Source: Chloroflexota bacterium (GTDB taxonomy: Bacteria > Chloroflexota > Anaerolineae > Anaerolineales > Villigracilaceae). Taken from it: DNA of 64,000 bases. Of the stretch, positions 1-8,541 are shown piece after piece. The notes beneath the pieces were generated by a model, which did no database searches, was not told the DNA's origin, and saw only the letters and a list, made by a program, of their open reading frames with translations. A program made the translations under genes and the position numbers. The stretch's first letter is position 1. Every line of letters starts with the position of its first letter. The DNA lies in NCBI GenBank assembly GCA_016234485.1, contig JACRBL010000023.1:40948-104947 (forward strand), written 5' to 3'.

Positions 1-703
1 GTCCGCGCCGCGGCGTGACTTTGAACTGGCGATGCCCAAACAGGTTGTTGACTTCGTCCGAGCCGAGTCCCGCCGCGTTGACGATGTAGCGCGCCTGAAT
101 CGTTTGGGTGGTGGACGATAGACCATTGACGATCAACCATGGTTCATCGTCTGTTGTCCGTGGTCGAATCTCTTTTACCGCAAAATTGAACATCGTTTCC
201 GCCCCATTTTCCACCGCCTGATACGCGCACGCCAACGGGACAGAATACGTGCAGAGAATCCCCTCGCCCGGTACGAATAGTCCGCCCAGCGCGTTGGGAT
301 TGATGCGCGGCTCACGCTGGCGAATCTCATCGGCGGAAATGATTTGCACATCCATCTCGCCGTTGTCATGTGCTTTCTTCAACAACTTTGGCAGAGACTC
401 GAACTGCTCCTGATTCCAGGCGATGAGCAGACCGCCGAGACGCTCGTGCGCGATGTTGGCTTCGGGCAGGAACGTCTCCATGAGTTTGTAACTGCGTTTG
501 AGCAGAGTCGCTTCCAATGAGCCGGGCGTGGCGTCGTAGCCCGTGTGCCAGATGGCGGTGCTGGCTTTCGAGGTTCCCATCCCTACGTCGGGGTTGGAAT
601 CCAGTAACACGACTTTCAAGTCGTAGCGCGAAAGTTCGCGGGCGATGGCGCATCCCACCGCGCCCGCGCCGACGATGGCGATGTCGTAGGTTGTGTTAGT
701 CAT
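1..703 (-). CDS. GlpA-like FAD-dependent oxidoreductase (partial, runs off the left edge)
   Basis: Flavoprotein of the D-amino-acid-oxidase superfamily, closest in visible layout to glycerol-3-phosphate dehydrogenases, which oxidise glycerol 3-phosphate to dihydroxyacetone phosphate and feed electrons to quinones. About 234 residues are visible. GAGAVG at residues 12-17 is the FAD-binding turn, followed by the acidic strand end VVLLDSN. HTGYDATP at 53-60 resembles GlpA-type proteins, and VNAAGLGSDEV is a second nucleotide-contact segment. The ATG is at 703. The gene lies downstream of and co-directional with the FGGY kinase, so a kinase/dehydrogenase pair is likely. The C-terminal half is missing, so a 2-hydroxyacid or amino-acid oxidase cannot be excluded. 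Confidence 0.85.
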   Translation of the reverse strand, partial: MTNTTYDIAIVGAGAVGCAIARELSRYDLKVVLLDSNPDVGMGTSKASTAIWHTGYDATPGSLEATLLKRSYKLMETFLPEANIAHERLGGLLIAWNQEQFESLPKLLKKAHDNGEMDVQIISADEIRQREPRINPNALGGLFVPGEGILCTYSVPLACAYQAVENGAETMFNFAVKEIRPRTTDDEPWLIVNGLSSTTQTIQARYIVNAAGLGSDEVNNLFGHRQFKVTPRRG

Positions 704-782
704 GGGGAATCCTGTTGCGTACTTCATATTGCGTATTGCGTGGAGTGTGGTACGCGGCGCATAATCTTTGAATGTGTAGCGC

Positions 783-945
783 TACGAAAACCCCGAAGGG
801 GTGACCTGATTATAGAATTACATCATGGGATGTGGTCAACCCCGGAGGGGTGAAATTGAATTGCCGGGAATATGCCATCCCATCGGGATTGTTTGCCCGA
901 CAAGTCGTTCGTTACAATCATTTCATTCCTTCGGGATTGTGATAC
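783..945. repeat. Cluster of four CCCGAAGGGG-type short palindromes
   Basis: The gap between the GlpA-like gene and the FGGY kinase holds degenerate copies of a short palindrome of the form AACCCCGAAGGGGTG or ATCCC(A/T)TCGGGATTG, near 785-799, 838-853, 870-886 and 925-940. The last copies overlap the kinase 3' end, which terminates in HNPEGMK. Other copies lie near 12122-12228 and 13999-14066. Each can form a short stem. Function unknown. Confidence 0.6.
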
Positions 946-2399
946 ATCTTCACCGCCGAAATCGCCCGCGACCATTGCTCTAATTTCTTTCCTCTTTCTT
1001 CTTTCTTCATATTCGGGACATAAACCTTTTCTGCTTTCCAATTTCCCGCCAGCGAATCGAATGACGTCCCCAGCGCGGACAGGCCTGCCAGATTCGCGAT
1101 GCCAATTGCTGTCGCTTCGAGCGCGGCCGAAACGCGAACTTCGAGATCGAGCAAGTCGGCGATCATCTGCATGAGGTAGGGATTGCCCGAGGGACCACCG
1201 TCCACTTTGAGGTAGGGAGGAGGCGTGCCCGCGTCCTGCGCCATGGCGGTGACCACTTCGTAGACGCGGCACGCGATGCCATCCAACGTGGCGCGCACGA
1301 TGTCATCGGAGGTGGTGCTGCGGTTCAGGCCGAACATCGCGCCGCGCACGTCGGTTCTCCAATGCGGCGCGGCGAGACCTTGCAACGCGGGGACGACGAC
1401 CACACCCGCGTCGGACGATCGTTTCGCCGCATCATTGCTGGACGGGGAATCGGGGATGGCCTTCAAGTTGTCGCGCAGCCACTGGACAGCGGATCCCGTC
1501 ACGAAGATGCCGCCATCGAAGGCATACGCGGTGTGCCCGTTGAAATTCCAGCCGACGGTGGTGAGCAAGCCGTTGTTCGAGAGTTTCGGTTTGTCTCCGA
1601 TGTTCATCAGCAGGAAACTGCCCGTGCCGAAAGAGCATTTCATCTCGCCTGCTTTGAAACAAGCCTGACCGAAGAGTGCGGCTTGTTGATCCACGAGCAG
1701 GGCATGTAGGGGCAGGGGCTTGCCCGTTCCCACGAAATCCACGTCGCCGATGTAGCCCGCGGACGGTTTGACTTCGGGGAGCATCGCGCGCGGCACGTCG
1801 AATAATTTCAGCAGTTCTTCATCCCACTCGAATTTGTTCATGTCGAACAGCAACGTGCGCGAAGCCGTGGAAGGGTCTGTAACGTGAAGTTTGCCTTGTG
1901 TCAGAGTCCAGAGAGTCCACGTTTCTGTCGTGCCGAATTTGAGCTCGCCCGCGTGGGCGCGTGCGCGCAATTCGGGATGATTCTCAAAGACCCACTTCAG
2001 TTTCGGCGCGGAAAAATAACTGTCCAGGAGTAAACCTGTCGTGCGCCTCAGCCGCTCGAGGTCGACGCGGGAAGCGAGCGCGTCGCACACGGATTGTCCG
2101 CGCGTGTCCTGCCAGACGATGGCGGGAGTGACCGGCTCGCCCGTGGCCGCGTCCCAGACGATGAAGGTCTCGCCCTGGTTGTCGAATCCGACCGCGGCGA
2201 TTTCGTATTTTTCCAGCAGGGGCGCACAGGCCTCGCGCACGGTGCGGACGATGTCGCGCGGATCCTGCTCCACCCAGCCGGGTTGCGGGAAGAGGGCGGG
2301 CAGTTGCGCGGAATTTTTGGCGATCATCGCGCCGCGCTCGTCCACGATGACGGCGGTGGTTTGGGTGGTGCCTTGATCTATGCCGAGGAGATTGGTCAT
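918..2399 (-). CDS. FGGY-family carbohydrate kinase, glycerol-kinase-like
   Basis: ATP-dependent kinase of the FGGY family, 493 aa, the usual length of glycerol kinases. It shows the phosphate-1 loop GIDQGTT at residues 6-12, the GlpK-type stretch YFSAPKLKW, DPSTASRTLLFD, the catalytic Asp in LLVDQQAALFGQ, the ATP-site GTGSFLLMN and the C-terminal KVDGGPSGNPYLMQ. Glycerol kinases carry NQRET, where the Arg and Glu bind glycerol; here it is NQGET at 74-78, so the Arg is missing while the Glu, Tyr and catalytic Asp remain. The substrate may therefore be another small polyol. It sits between a permease and a GlpA-like dehydrogenase. Family certain, glycerol specificity doubtful. Confidence 0.9.
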   Translation of the reverse strand: MTNLLGIDQGTTQTTAVIVDERGAMIAKNSAQLPALFPQPGWVEQDPRDIVRTVREACAPLLEKYEIAAVGFDNQGETFIVWDAATGEPVTPAIVWQDTRGQSVCDALASRVDLERLRRTTGLLLDSYFSAPKLKWVFENHPELRARAHAGELKFGTTETWTLWTLTQGKLHVTDPSTASRTLLFDMNKFEWDEELLKLFDVPRAMLPEVKPSAGYIGDVDFVGTGKPLPLHALLVDQQAALFGQACFKAGEMKCSFGTGSFLLMNIGDKPKLSNNGLLTTVGWNFNGHTAYAFDGGIFVTGSAVQWLRDNLKAIPDSPSSNDAAKRSSDAGVVVVPALQGLAAPHWRTDVRGAMFGLNRSTTSDDIVRATLDGIACRVYEVVTAMAQDAGTPPPYLKVDGGPSGNPYLMQMIADLLDLEVRVSAALEATAIGIANLAGLSALGTSFDSLAGNWKAEKVYVPNMKKEERGKKLEQWSRAISAVKMYHNPEGMK

Positions 2400-2412
2400 G
2401 GAGGCTCCTTGG

Positions 2413-2486
2413 GAGACCTAATAGGTTTTTGAAACCTGTTGGGTCTTAAGTGAAACGCGGCGACCCTTGGTGCGAGTCGCCGCGTT
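2413..2486 (-). terminator. Two hairpins between permease and FGGY kinase
   Basis: 2454-2486 forms an 11-bp perfect stem (AACGCGGCGAC with its complement) just past the permease stop, without a strong T tract. 2414-2444 is a second stem-loop around AGGTTT-TTG-AAACCT flanked by GACC/GGTC. The first may weaken transcription from the permease into the kinase; the second looks like a degraded dispersed repeat. Confidence 0.5.
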
Positions 2487-2503
2487 CGTGGCAGGTATTA
2501 CGC

Positions 2504-4210
2504 TTACTGCTCGCCGTATTTCTTTTCGATATCGGCGATCATCTTTTGGCGTTGAACGATCTTATCGCCTTCGGGCACGCCTTCGAAGCGGTTTTCTTCA
2601 CCACCGGTGACGTAGGTGATCACCAGCGCGGCCAATCCAACAACGAGCGCAGCCCAAGCAGTGCCGGTTGGCGGGATGAGGAAGTGCAGAATGTTTTCCT
2701 CCGAAACAGGCAGGAAGTAGGCTATCAACAATCCAACAACCGAAAGCACGACACCCATGATGGCGTACTTCTTCGACCAGAAGCCGAGCAGGGCCACAAC
2801 GAAGAGGAGGGTGAAGTAGAAGACTTTTTCGTTGGGCGGGAAGAAGCCGCTGATGGCCAGCGTGATGCCGAAGATGATGGCCAGCACGGCGTTCGGCTTG
2901 GAGAGGCCGCCGAGGTTGAACGGTCCCTTCTCTTTCCACTTGGCGCTTCCTTCAGCCATCAAGCCTGCCGCGATCGGCATGACCATGGAAATGTACAGGA
3001 ATACCGCGCAGGCCACGGCCAGTACGAGGTAGTATGGAGCGTAGACGGTGCTCAACAGCGCGAAAGCCGCCGAAACCCAGATGGCGTAGGTAGGGGTGCG
3101 GTATTGGGTGCTGACTTGCGCGAGGGTCTTGGAGACAAAGGGGATACCGTCATCGCGCGAGAAGGCATACATCATTCGAGAGGTGGATGTGAGGCCAGCC
3201 AGCGCACAGATGTAGTTCACGACCACGAGGCCGACAGCGAGGAAAATGCTCAACCAACTCGGCATGCGTGAGGCGCTCCACATATAGAAGAACGATCCCC
3301 AGCCCGCCGCGTGGGCTTCTTCGAGACTGGGCATGGTCAACACATAGGCGGCCACGGCCACGAGACCGAACACCCACGACCAGAACACGGCTGTCCACAT
3401 GCCCTTCGGCACGTTCACCTGCGCGTCCTGCGTCTCTTCGGAGGTGTGCGCGGATGCATCGAAGCCGGTGATGGTGTAGCAAACATACGAAAGGCCGAGC
3501 AGGAAGGCGAAGGCTACGCTCTCGGTGCGGAAGGGAACCACGCCGCCGCCCGCGTCGCCGGTCACGTTTTGGAAGTCGGTCAGACGTCCGAAATCGAGCG
3601 CAACCGGGCTGAAGGCAAAGAGGACAACGATGAGGACGACCGTCAGCGCAAGAATGGCGTACCCGCTGAAGTCGGTCAGTTTGGTGGTCAGGTCAATGCC
3701 ATAGTGGTTCAGCATGGACTGGGTCGTGAGTACGACAACCATGAAAGCGAACTGGTGCCAGTAGCCAAAGGTGGAAACGTCCACGCCGAGGGCGGTACCG
3801 AGCAGGAGGTCCTTGAAGAAGACGGTGTAGAGCAACACGTCCACCGAGGAGACCACGCAGATCAGGCCGATCAGGTTGAACCAGGCCGTGGCCCAGCCCC
3901 AGAATTTTCCGCCGAGGTGCGAGGACCAGTGGTAGAGGCCGCCCGCAGTCGGGAAGGAGGATGCGATCTGTCCCATGCCGACGGCGACGCTCATGGCAAG
4001 GACGCCGCCCACCAGCCAGATCAGGAACGCGCCGCCCGATCCGAGCGCGTTGAAGGCCGCGGGGAAGGCCGAGATACCGCCTGCCAAAATACAAATGATC
4101 GAGAACGAAATCGCGAAGTTCGAGAAGCCGCTCATGCGGCGGGAAAGCTCCTGGGCATAGCCCATGTTATGCAAAACTTTCTTATCGTGCTCAGCGCTTT
4201 TGTCAGCCAT
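2504..4210 (-). CDS. APC-superfamily permease, amino acid/choline transporter type
   Basis: Integral membrane transporter of 568 aa with about 12-14 hydrophobic segments. The N-terminal motif RRMSGFSNFAISFSIICIL (about residues 24-42) is typical of the amino acid/choline transporter (ACT) branch of the APC superfamily, which imports amino acids, GABA or choline with a cation. FPTAGGLYHWSS is the conserved loop after TM2, and HTSEETQDAQVNVPKG is the usual APC loop after TM6. A strong AAAAGGAG site precedes the ATG at 4210. Nearby dimethylglycine-dehydrogenase-like and choline-kinase-like genes make choline or a related N-methyl compound a plausible substrate, by inference only. Confidence 0.9.
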   Translation of the reverse strand: MADKSAEHDKKVLHNMGYAQELSRRMSGFSNFAISFSIICILAGGISAFPAAFNALGSGGAFLIWLVGGVLAMSVAVGMGQIASSFPTAGGLYHWSSHLGGKFWGWATAWFNLIGLICVVSSVDVLLYTVFFKDLLLGTALGVDVSTFGYWHQFAFMVVVLTTQSMLNHYGIDLTTKLTDFSGYAILALTVVLIVVLFAFSPVALDFGRLTDFQNVTGDAGGGVVPFRTESVAFAFLLGLSYVCYTITGFDASAHTSEETQDAQVNVPKGMWTAVFWSWVFGLVAVAAYVLTMPSLEEAHAAGWGSFFYMWSASRMPSWLSIFLAVGLVVVNYICALAGLTSTSRMMYAFSRDDGIPFVSKTLAQVSTQYRTPTYAIWVSAAFALLSTVYAPYYLVLAVACAVFLYISMVMPIAAGLMAEGSAKWKEKGPFNLGGLSKPNAVLAIIFGITLAISGFFPPNEKVFYFTLLFVVALLGFWSKKYAIMGVVLSVVGLLIAYFLPVSEENILHFLIPPTGTAWAALVVGLAALVITYVTGGEENRFEGVPEGDKIVQRQKMIADIEKKYGEQ

Positions 4211-4368
4211 TGCTCAATTCTCCTTTTTGGGTTTTGAAAAAAAATCAGGCAGGGGGATTAATTCGTCGTGCATTCGGCCATAGGCTCTCCTCGAACAAAT
4301 GAATTCGTTCACAACCTTGACGCGTTCATTTGAAATAGAAACCCGTCTGGGTTGGTTCCGTTGCGGAA

Positions 4369-4809
4369 TTACAGCCATCGGCGCACGCGCGATTTATACG
4401 CTTCGTACTCTTTTCCGAATCGGCTGGCAAGAATTTTCTCCTCTGGCTGGATCACGAACAAATTGAACGACACCATCAACGCGGGCGCGATCAAAAGTCC
4501 CCACACCGAACCGACGTTGAGAGTCAACCCGATCAGCATTAACACGAATCCCAGCGCGATGGGGTTGCGGCTGAAGCGGTACACGCCCAAAGTCACCAGC
4601 GCGCTCTTGCCGCGCGCCCGGCGAAACGCCATCAATGCGGCCAGTCCCAGCAGGAAGCCGAGCGCGGCCAGCCCAAACCCAATCCAGCGCGCCGCGGGCG
4701 GAAGCGGCACGGGGAGCGGTTGCAACAGTCCCAGCACGAAGGCCAGCGCGATGAAAATCATCGCCAGCAACGGCGCCTGGATTTTTACTTTTTCATTCAA
4801 TGGTTTCAT
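4369..4809 (-). CDS. Isoprenylcysteine carboxyl methyltransferase-like membrane protein
   Basis: Small membrane protein of 146 aa with about four hydrophobic segments. The C-terminal half carries the ICMT/PEMT signature: GVYRFSRNPIALGFVLM, then a hydrophobic stretch, then EEKILASRFGKEYEAYKSRVRRWL, the usual SAM-binding NP...E...Y..Y...RRW pattern. Bacterial members methylate isoprenoid or lipid substrates, but most have no known substrate. The ATG at 4809 overlaps the last 17 bases of the NUDIX gene, so the two are probably translationally coupled. Confidence 0.8.
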   Translation of the reverse strand: MKPLNEKVKIQAPLLAMIFIALAFVLGLLQPLPVPLPPAARWIGFGLAALGFLLGLAALMAFRRARGKSALVTLGVYRFSRNPIALGFVLMLIGLTLNVGSVWGLLIAPALMVSFNLFVIQPEEKILASRFGKEYEAYKSRVRRWL

Positions 4810-5326
4810 ACACCTGAAACTCCGCTCGTCGGCCTGAATAAAATTTCATGATCTGGATGAACCATCTGCAATACAACTGCGGACTCTGCTCCATGCTCGC
4901 GGACAATTCCGACGGGTGAACGTACGCCACCTCGCCGACCTCTTCCGCATCAAACCTGACCTGGGCGGGCTCCACCTCGCCGGCGTACACCACGCTGATC
5001 TCGTTGTCGTTCGGCCCGTACTCCATCCGAAACTTGAACAGCGGACGCAGGCCAGAGACATCCACGCGCATCTCCTCTTTCGCGCCGCGCACCGCCGCGT
5101 CGAGATAATTCTCGCCTGCCTGCACATGCTCCGACACCGAGCAATCCCACAGCGACGCGTACTGCCGCTTGTCCGCGCTGCGCTTTTGGACGAGCAGGCG
5201 CCCCTCGCGGTCGAACAGCAGGAGATGAACCCCGCGATGTTGCAACCCGCTGCGATGGACGTCGGAACGGGCGGCCTGCCCGATCACGTTGTCGTTGTCG
5301 TCAATGATGTCGAAGAGTTCTTCCAT
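4793..5326 (-). CDS. NUDIX hydrolase
   Basis: NUDIX-fold pyrophosphohydrolase of 177 aa. The Nudix box is visible as AGENYLDAAVRGAKEEMRVD: the G and EE pair are kept, but the usual RE is RG. The N-terminus (FDIIDDNDNVIGQAARSDVH) and SVSEHV before the box resemble the YfcD/IPP-isomerase-like branch, whose members act on varied nucleotide or isoprenoid diphosphates; the isomerase Cys motif is not evident. It overlaps the ICMT-like gene downstream. Substrate unknown. Confidence 0.85.
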   Translation of the reverse strand: MEELFDIIDDNDNVIGQAARSDVHRSGLQHRGVHLLLFDREGRLLVQKRSADKRQYASLWDCSVSEHVQAGENYLDAAVRGAKEEMRVDVSGLRPLFKFRMEYGPNDNEISVVYAGEVEPAQVRFDAEEVGEVAYVHPSELSASMEQSPQLYCRWFIQIMKFYSGRRAEFQVYETIE

Positions 5327-5414
5327 TAAATCCTGTCAAAAGTCGAAGGTCAAAAGTCAAATGACCCTTCGACATGGCTCAGGGCAGGCTTTCGACCTTC
5401 GACAGATTTGACTT

Positions 5415-6176
5415 TTACTTCCCAAACAACGCCGCCACGTCTTTCACGTGGACAACGCCGTCGAAGCCCGCGATGCCGCCTTTGCGCATGGTGGCTTTTT
5501 GTCCGTCGGGATCGCCGAGGCAGGAGACGATGATGTCGCCCGCTTCGATATCTTCCTTTTCGGTGTAGCCGTTGAAGGTGACGATGGTCTTGATGCCCGC
5601 GGCTTTCGATGCCTTCACGCCGTTCTTCGAGTCTTCCACCACCATGGCTTCATCGGGCGAGATGCCGAGTTTGGAGAGCGCCAGGTTGTAGATTTCGGGA
5701 TCGGGTTTTTTGTTCTTCACCACGTCGCCCGCGAGGACGATCTCGAACTTGATATCGCTCAAGATTTTTTCCGTGATGGCTTTCGCCGCCTGCTCATTGG
5801 ACGTGGTACAGACGCCGATCTTGATGCCCGCGTCCATGGCCTCTTTCATGAAGCGATGGATGCCCGGACGGAGGGGGAGTTTGCCGGTCTCGATCAATTC
5901 CACGAAGAGCGCGGTTTTGCGTTTGTGCATAGCCTTGACGAGTTCATCAAGTTCCTCGGCGGGGATCGGTTTGCTGAAACCTTTTGTCTGGGCGTGATGC
6001 TTCATGCGTTCCTTGCCGCCCGCGATCTGGAGCAGTTCGTGGTAATACTCCACGCTCCATTCGTCGGTGAAGCCGAATTCCGCGAAGGTCATGTTGAACG
6101 AGACGCGGTGACCATCGCGCTCGGTGTCAATGATCACGCCGTCCTGGTCGAATAGTACTGCTTTGATTTGTGACAT
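5415..6176 (-). CDS. HAD-superfamily phosphatase, beta-phosphoglucomutase/CbbY-like
   Basis: Haloacid dehalogenase-like hydrolase of 253 aa. Motif I is FDQDGVIIDTE with nucleophile Asp10 and acid/base Asp12. Motif II is CTTSNEQA, motif III the Lys in KNKKPDPEIY, and motif IV VVEDSKNGVKAS. The helical cap between 18 and about 85 fits subclass I enzymes such as beta-phosphoglucomutase and sugar-phosphate phosphatases. The frame is open further upstream, but that part is the dispersed hairpin at 6189-6276, so the ATG at 6176 is preferred. In this cluster it could dephosphorylate a sugar- or alcohol-phosphate intermediate; the substrate is not evident. Confidence 0.88.
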   Translation of the reverse strand: MSQIKAVLFDQDGVIIDTERDGHRVSFNMTFAEFGFTDEWSVEYYHELLQIAGGKERMKHHAQTKGFSKPIPAEELDELVKAMHKRKTALFVELIETGKLPLRPGIHRFMKEAMDAGIKIGVCTTSNEQAAKAITEKILSDIKFEIVLAGDVVKNKKPDPEIYNLALSKLGISPDEAMVVEDSKNGVKASKAAGIKTIVTFNGYTEKEDIEAGDIIVSCLGDPDGQKATMRKGGIAGFDGVVHVKDVAALFGK

Positions 6177-6188
6177 ATCTGCCTCCCC

Positions 6189-6276
6189 GTCATTGCGAGG
6201 AGGGCGCACGTCCCGACGAAGCAATCTCCGCGTCGTGTAGGAGATTGCTTCGGGCGAGTACGCCCTCGCAATGACG
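6189..6276. repeat. Dispersed hairpin repeat, family 1 copy 1
   Basis: Imperfect 88-bp palindrome starting GTCATTGCGAGGAGGGCG, passing through GACGAAGCAATCTC and its complement GAGATTGCTTC, and ending CCTCGCAATGACG. It separates the HAD and HisC-like genes. Eight copies are recognised in the window. Confidence 0.85.
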
Positions 6277-6285
6277 ATGATAGTT

Positions 6286-7395
6286 TTACTTCTTCACTCC
6301 AAAAAACTCCAGCATCGTGTTCACGAACAGCTCATTCTCTTCCTTCGAGCCGACCGTCACGCGGAACCAGCCGTCGGAGCCGTACTTCTTGCTCTCGCCG
6401 CGCAGGATGATGCCTTTGGTCTCAGCGTAGGCGAGCGCTTCCTTGCCGGTCTTGCCGGTCTCGCCGCAATCGAACAGGATGTAGTTGGCCTTGGACGGCA
6501 TGACGTAGAAGCCGGGGATCACGCTCAACGATTCGGAGATGAAATTGACCGCGTCGTTGTTGAACTTGACGCGCTCCGCCAGGCCTTCGGTGTCCTCAAA
6601 AGCGGCGAGGGCGGCCCACATCGGGATGGTGCCCACGTTCCACGGCAGGAGCGATCCAGCAACCTGCTTGAGGGTCTCTTCGTGGGCAATGGTGTATCCG
6701 AAGCGCATGCCCGCCAAACCGTAGGCCTTGGAAAGCGTGCGGGTGATGAACACGTTCTTGTATTTCTTGATCAGTTCCACCTGCGACATGCCCAGGCCAG
6801 CATATTCGATGTAGGCCTCGTCCACAACCAGCGGGATGCCGAGTTTGGCAAACGGCTCGAAGTACTGCGGGTCCATGAAGTTGCCGCTGGGGTTGTTGGG
6901 GTTCGGGATGACGATGATCTTGGTCTTTTCGGTGATGGCTTTCATCAAGGCGTCGGGATCGAAGTGCAGAAGGTGATCTTTGTAGATCATCGGCACAGAG
7001 ACCATCTTGGCTCCGAGCAGGCTTCCGCGCAGGCCGTAAATGCCGAAGCAGGGCGTGTGCTGAATCACCTCGTCACCGGGCTCGATGAACATGCGGAAGA
7101 TGTTATCGTACACTTCGCTCGAGCCGTTGCCGATCATCACGTTCTGCGGACCCGCCACGCCGTTGATCTCCGCGATCTTCGAGCGGACGATGAGTCCCTG
7201 ATCGGGGTAGCGGTTGGTCATCTTGGCGTACTTGAACATCGCGTCCAAAACCTTCTCGGACGGGGGCAGCGGGTTCTCGTTTGACATCATGCGGTGCAGT
7301 TCGGGCTTGCGCCACGCCAATTCAATATGCTCCGAAATGTACATCGGGATGCCCTTAACCCACGGGGCGTAATATTCTTCGATATTCTTTGTCAT
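6286..7395 (-). CDS. HisC-like class I/II PLP aminotransferase
   Basis: Fold-type I PLP enzyme of 369 aa, closest to histidinol-phosphate aminotransferases. NPNNPSG (165-171), VVDEAYIEY (190-198), and the PLP-binding Lys223 in TRTLSKAYGLAGMRFGY are all present, as is the C-terminal Arg region GWFRVTVG. MSNENPLPPS near the N-terminus is the usual substrate-gating segment. No other his genes are nearby; neighbours are an aldolase, a HAD phosphatase and a choline-kinase-like gene, so it may act on another amine or phospho-amino substrate. HisC homologues are known to be repurposed, for example as CobD decarboxylases. Family certain, reaction unproven. Confidence 0.88.
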   Translation of the reverse strand: MTKNIEEYYAPWVKGIPMYISEHIELAWRKPELHRMMSNENPLPPSEKVLDAMFKYAKMTNRYPDQGLIVRSKIAEINGVAGPQNVMIGNGSSEVYDNIFRMFIEPGDEVIQHTPCFGIYGLRGSLLGAKMVSVPMIYKDHLLHFDPDALMKAITEKTKIIVIPNPNNPSGNFMDPQYFEPFAKLGIPLVVDEAYIEYAGLGMSQVELIKKYKNVFITRTLSKAYGLAGMRFGYTIAHEETLKQVAGSLLPWNVGTIPMWAALAAFEDTEGLAERVKFNNDAVNFISESLSVIPGFYVMPSKANYILFDCGETGKTGKEALAYAETKGIILRGESKKYGSDGWFRVTVGSKEENELFVNTMLEFFGVKK

Positions 7396-7430
7396 GGTTT
7401 TCTCCTGAAAGTAGTTTTATCCTCGTCATC

Positions 7431-7527
7431 GTCATTGCGAGGAGGGCGATCTTCCCGACGAAGCAATCTCTTCCAACTTGCGCGGGGATTGCTTCGTCGC
7501 TCACTTCGTTCGCTCCTCGCAATGACG
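7431..7527. repeat. Dispersed hairpin repeat, family 1 copy 2
   Basis: The most symmetric copy: GTCATTGCGAGGAGGGCG with CCCGACGAAGCAATC on the left, GGGGATTGCTTCGTCG and CTCCTCGCAATGACG on the right. It lies between the HisC-like and aldolase genes. Confidence 0.85.
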
Positions 7528-7595
7528 GAATCAAGTGAATTTATTTCAAAGAAGTTACGCACTACGTAATACGCAACACGCAACTCCTAACTCAC

Positions 7596-8471
7596 TTACG
7601 CCTTGCCTACCGACTCCACCAACTCCATCCAGTGCATGACGGCCTTCTTCGTCGCTTCGCGCACTACCTTGTCGATCTTGCCGGGATCGTACTCGTCGCG
7701 GTGGGCGTTGATGTACTCCCACTTCGCGTCGATCAGCGTGTGCTTCAACTCAGTCGAGACGTTGAATTTCGCGCCGCCTGCCGCCAGCAGTTTCTTGATG
7801 ATATCTTCGGGCAGACCCGTTCCCCCGTGGACGACGAGCGGGGTCTTGATTCCGTTCCCGTTCAACATCTTGTGGATGATGGCCATGCGCTCCGTGTCAA
7901 TCTTCGGATTCTTGGTCTTGTAGACGCCGTGCGCGGTGCCGATGGCGGGCGCGAAGATATCCACGCCCGTGCGCTCGACGAATTCCACCGACTGGGCGGG
8001 ATTCGCCAACTGCGCTTCATCTTCCGCGACCTTGATCTGGTCTTCCACGCCGCCGACGGTTCCCAGCTCGCCCTCGACCGAGATTCCGCCGAGCTTGTGG
8101 CAGTAGTCCACCACTTCCTTGGTCTGGCGGATGTTCTCCTCGTAGGCCTGCTTGGACGCGTCGATCATGATGTTGGTGTAGCCCGCGTCGGCGCACTTCT
8201 TGCAATAGTCAATCTCGGTGCAGTGATCGAGATGAAGCACCACGGGGACGGGCGCTTTCTGCGCCAGTGTGCGATAGATCGCCACCATGATGTCGGTGCC
8301 CAGGAACTGAGACGGCTTAACCGAAGTCTGCACGATGACTGGCGACTTCGTTTCGACGGCCGCGTCAATGACAGCCTCGAATTGAAGCAAGTCCGTGACG
8401 TTGAACGCGCCAACGGCATAGCCTTTCTTCGCGGCTTCGATCATGACTTCTTTTGCATTTGCGATGGACAT
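7596..8471 (-). CDS. Class II fructose-bisphosphate aldolase family protein
   Basis: Zinc-dependent aldolase of the Fba/GatY/KbaY family, 291 aa. Catalytic Asp82 and zinc ligand His83 lie in LHLDHCTE; His181 in GTAHGVYK and His215 in VVHGGTGLP complete the zinc site. GAFNVTDLLQFEAVIDAA near the N-terminus and the phosphate-site FNVSTELK are also present. The family cleaves ketose 1,6-bisphosphates or related phosphates to dihydroxyacetone phosphate plus an aldehyde. It lies between the HisC-like and choline-kinase-like genes, and a GlpA-like gene in the same run could also produce dihydroxyacetone phosphate. The specific sugar phosphate cannot be told. Confidence 0.9.
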   Translation of the reverse strand: MSIANAKEVMIEAAKKGYAVGAFNVTDLLQFEAVIDAAVETKSPVIVQTSVKPSQFLGTDIMVAIYRTLAQKAPVPVVLHLDHCTEIDYCKKCADAGYTNIMIDASKQAYEENIRQTKEVVDYCHKLGGISVEGELGTVGGVEDQIKVAEDEAQLANPAQSVEFVERTGVDIFAPAIGTAHGVYKTKNPKIDTERMAIIHKMLNGNGIKTPLVVHGGTGLPEDIIKKLLAAGGAKFNVSTELKHTLIDAKWEYINAHRDEYDPGKIDKVVREATKKAVMHWMELVESVGKA

Positions 8472-8541
8472 TGTGTTACTCCTTTTTAGTAGGTGAAATT
8501 CTTTGGTAGCGCGTTAAACGTTTACCGTTTAACGGATTTCC

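Noticed and set aside
2450..4237. Long plus-strand frames opposite the APC permease (for example 2450-3271 and 3311-4237).
   Set aside because: They mirror the third-codon GC bias of the minus-strand gene, have odd composition (His/Arg/Glu-rich) and no recognisable domain.
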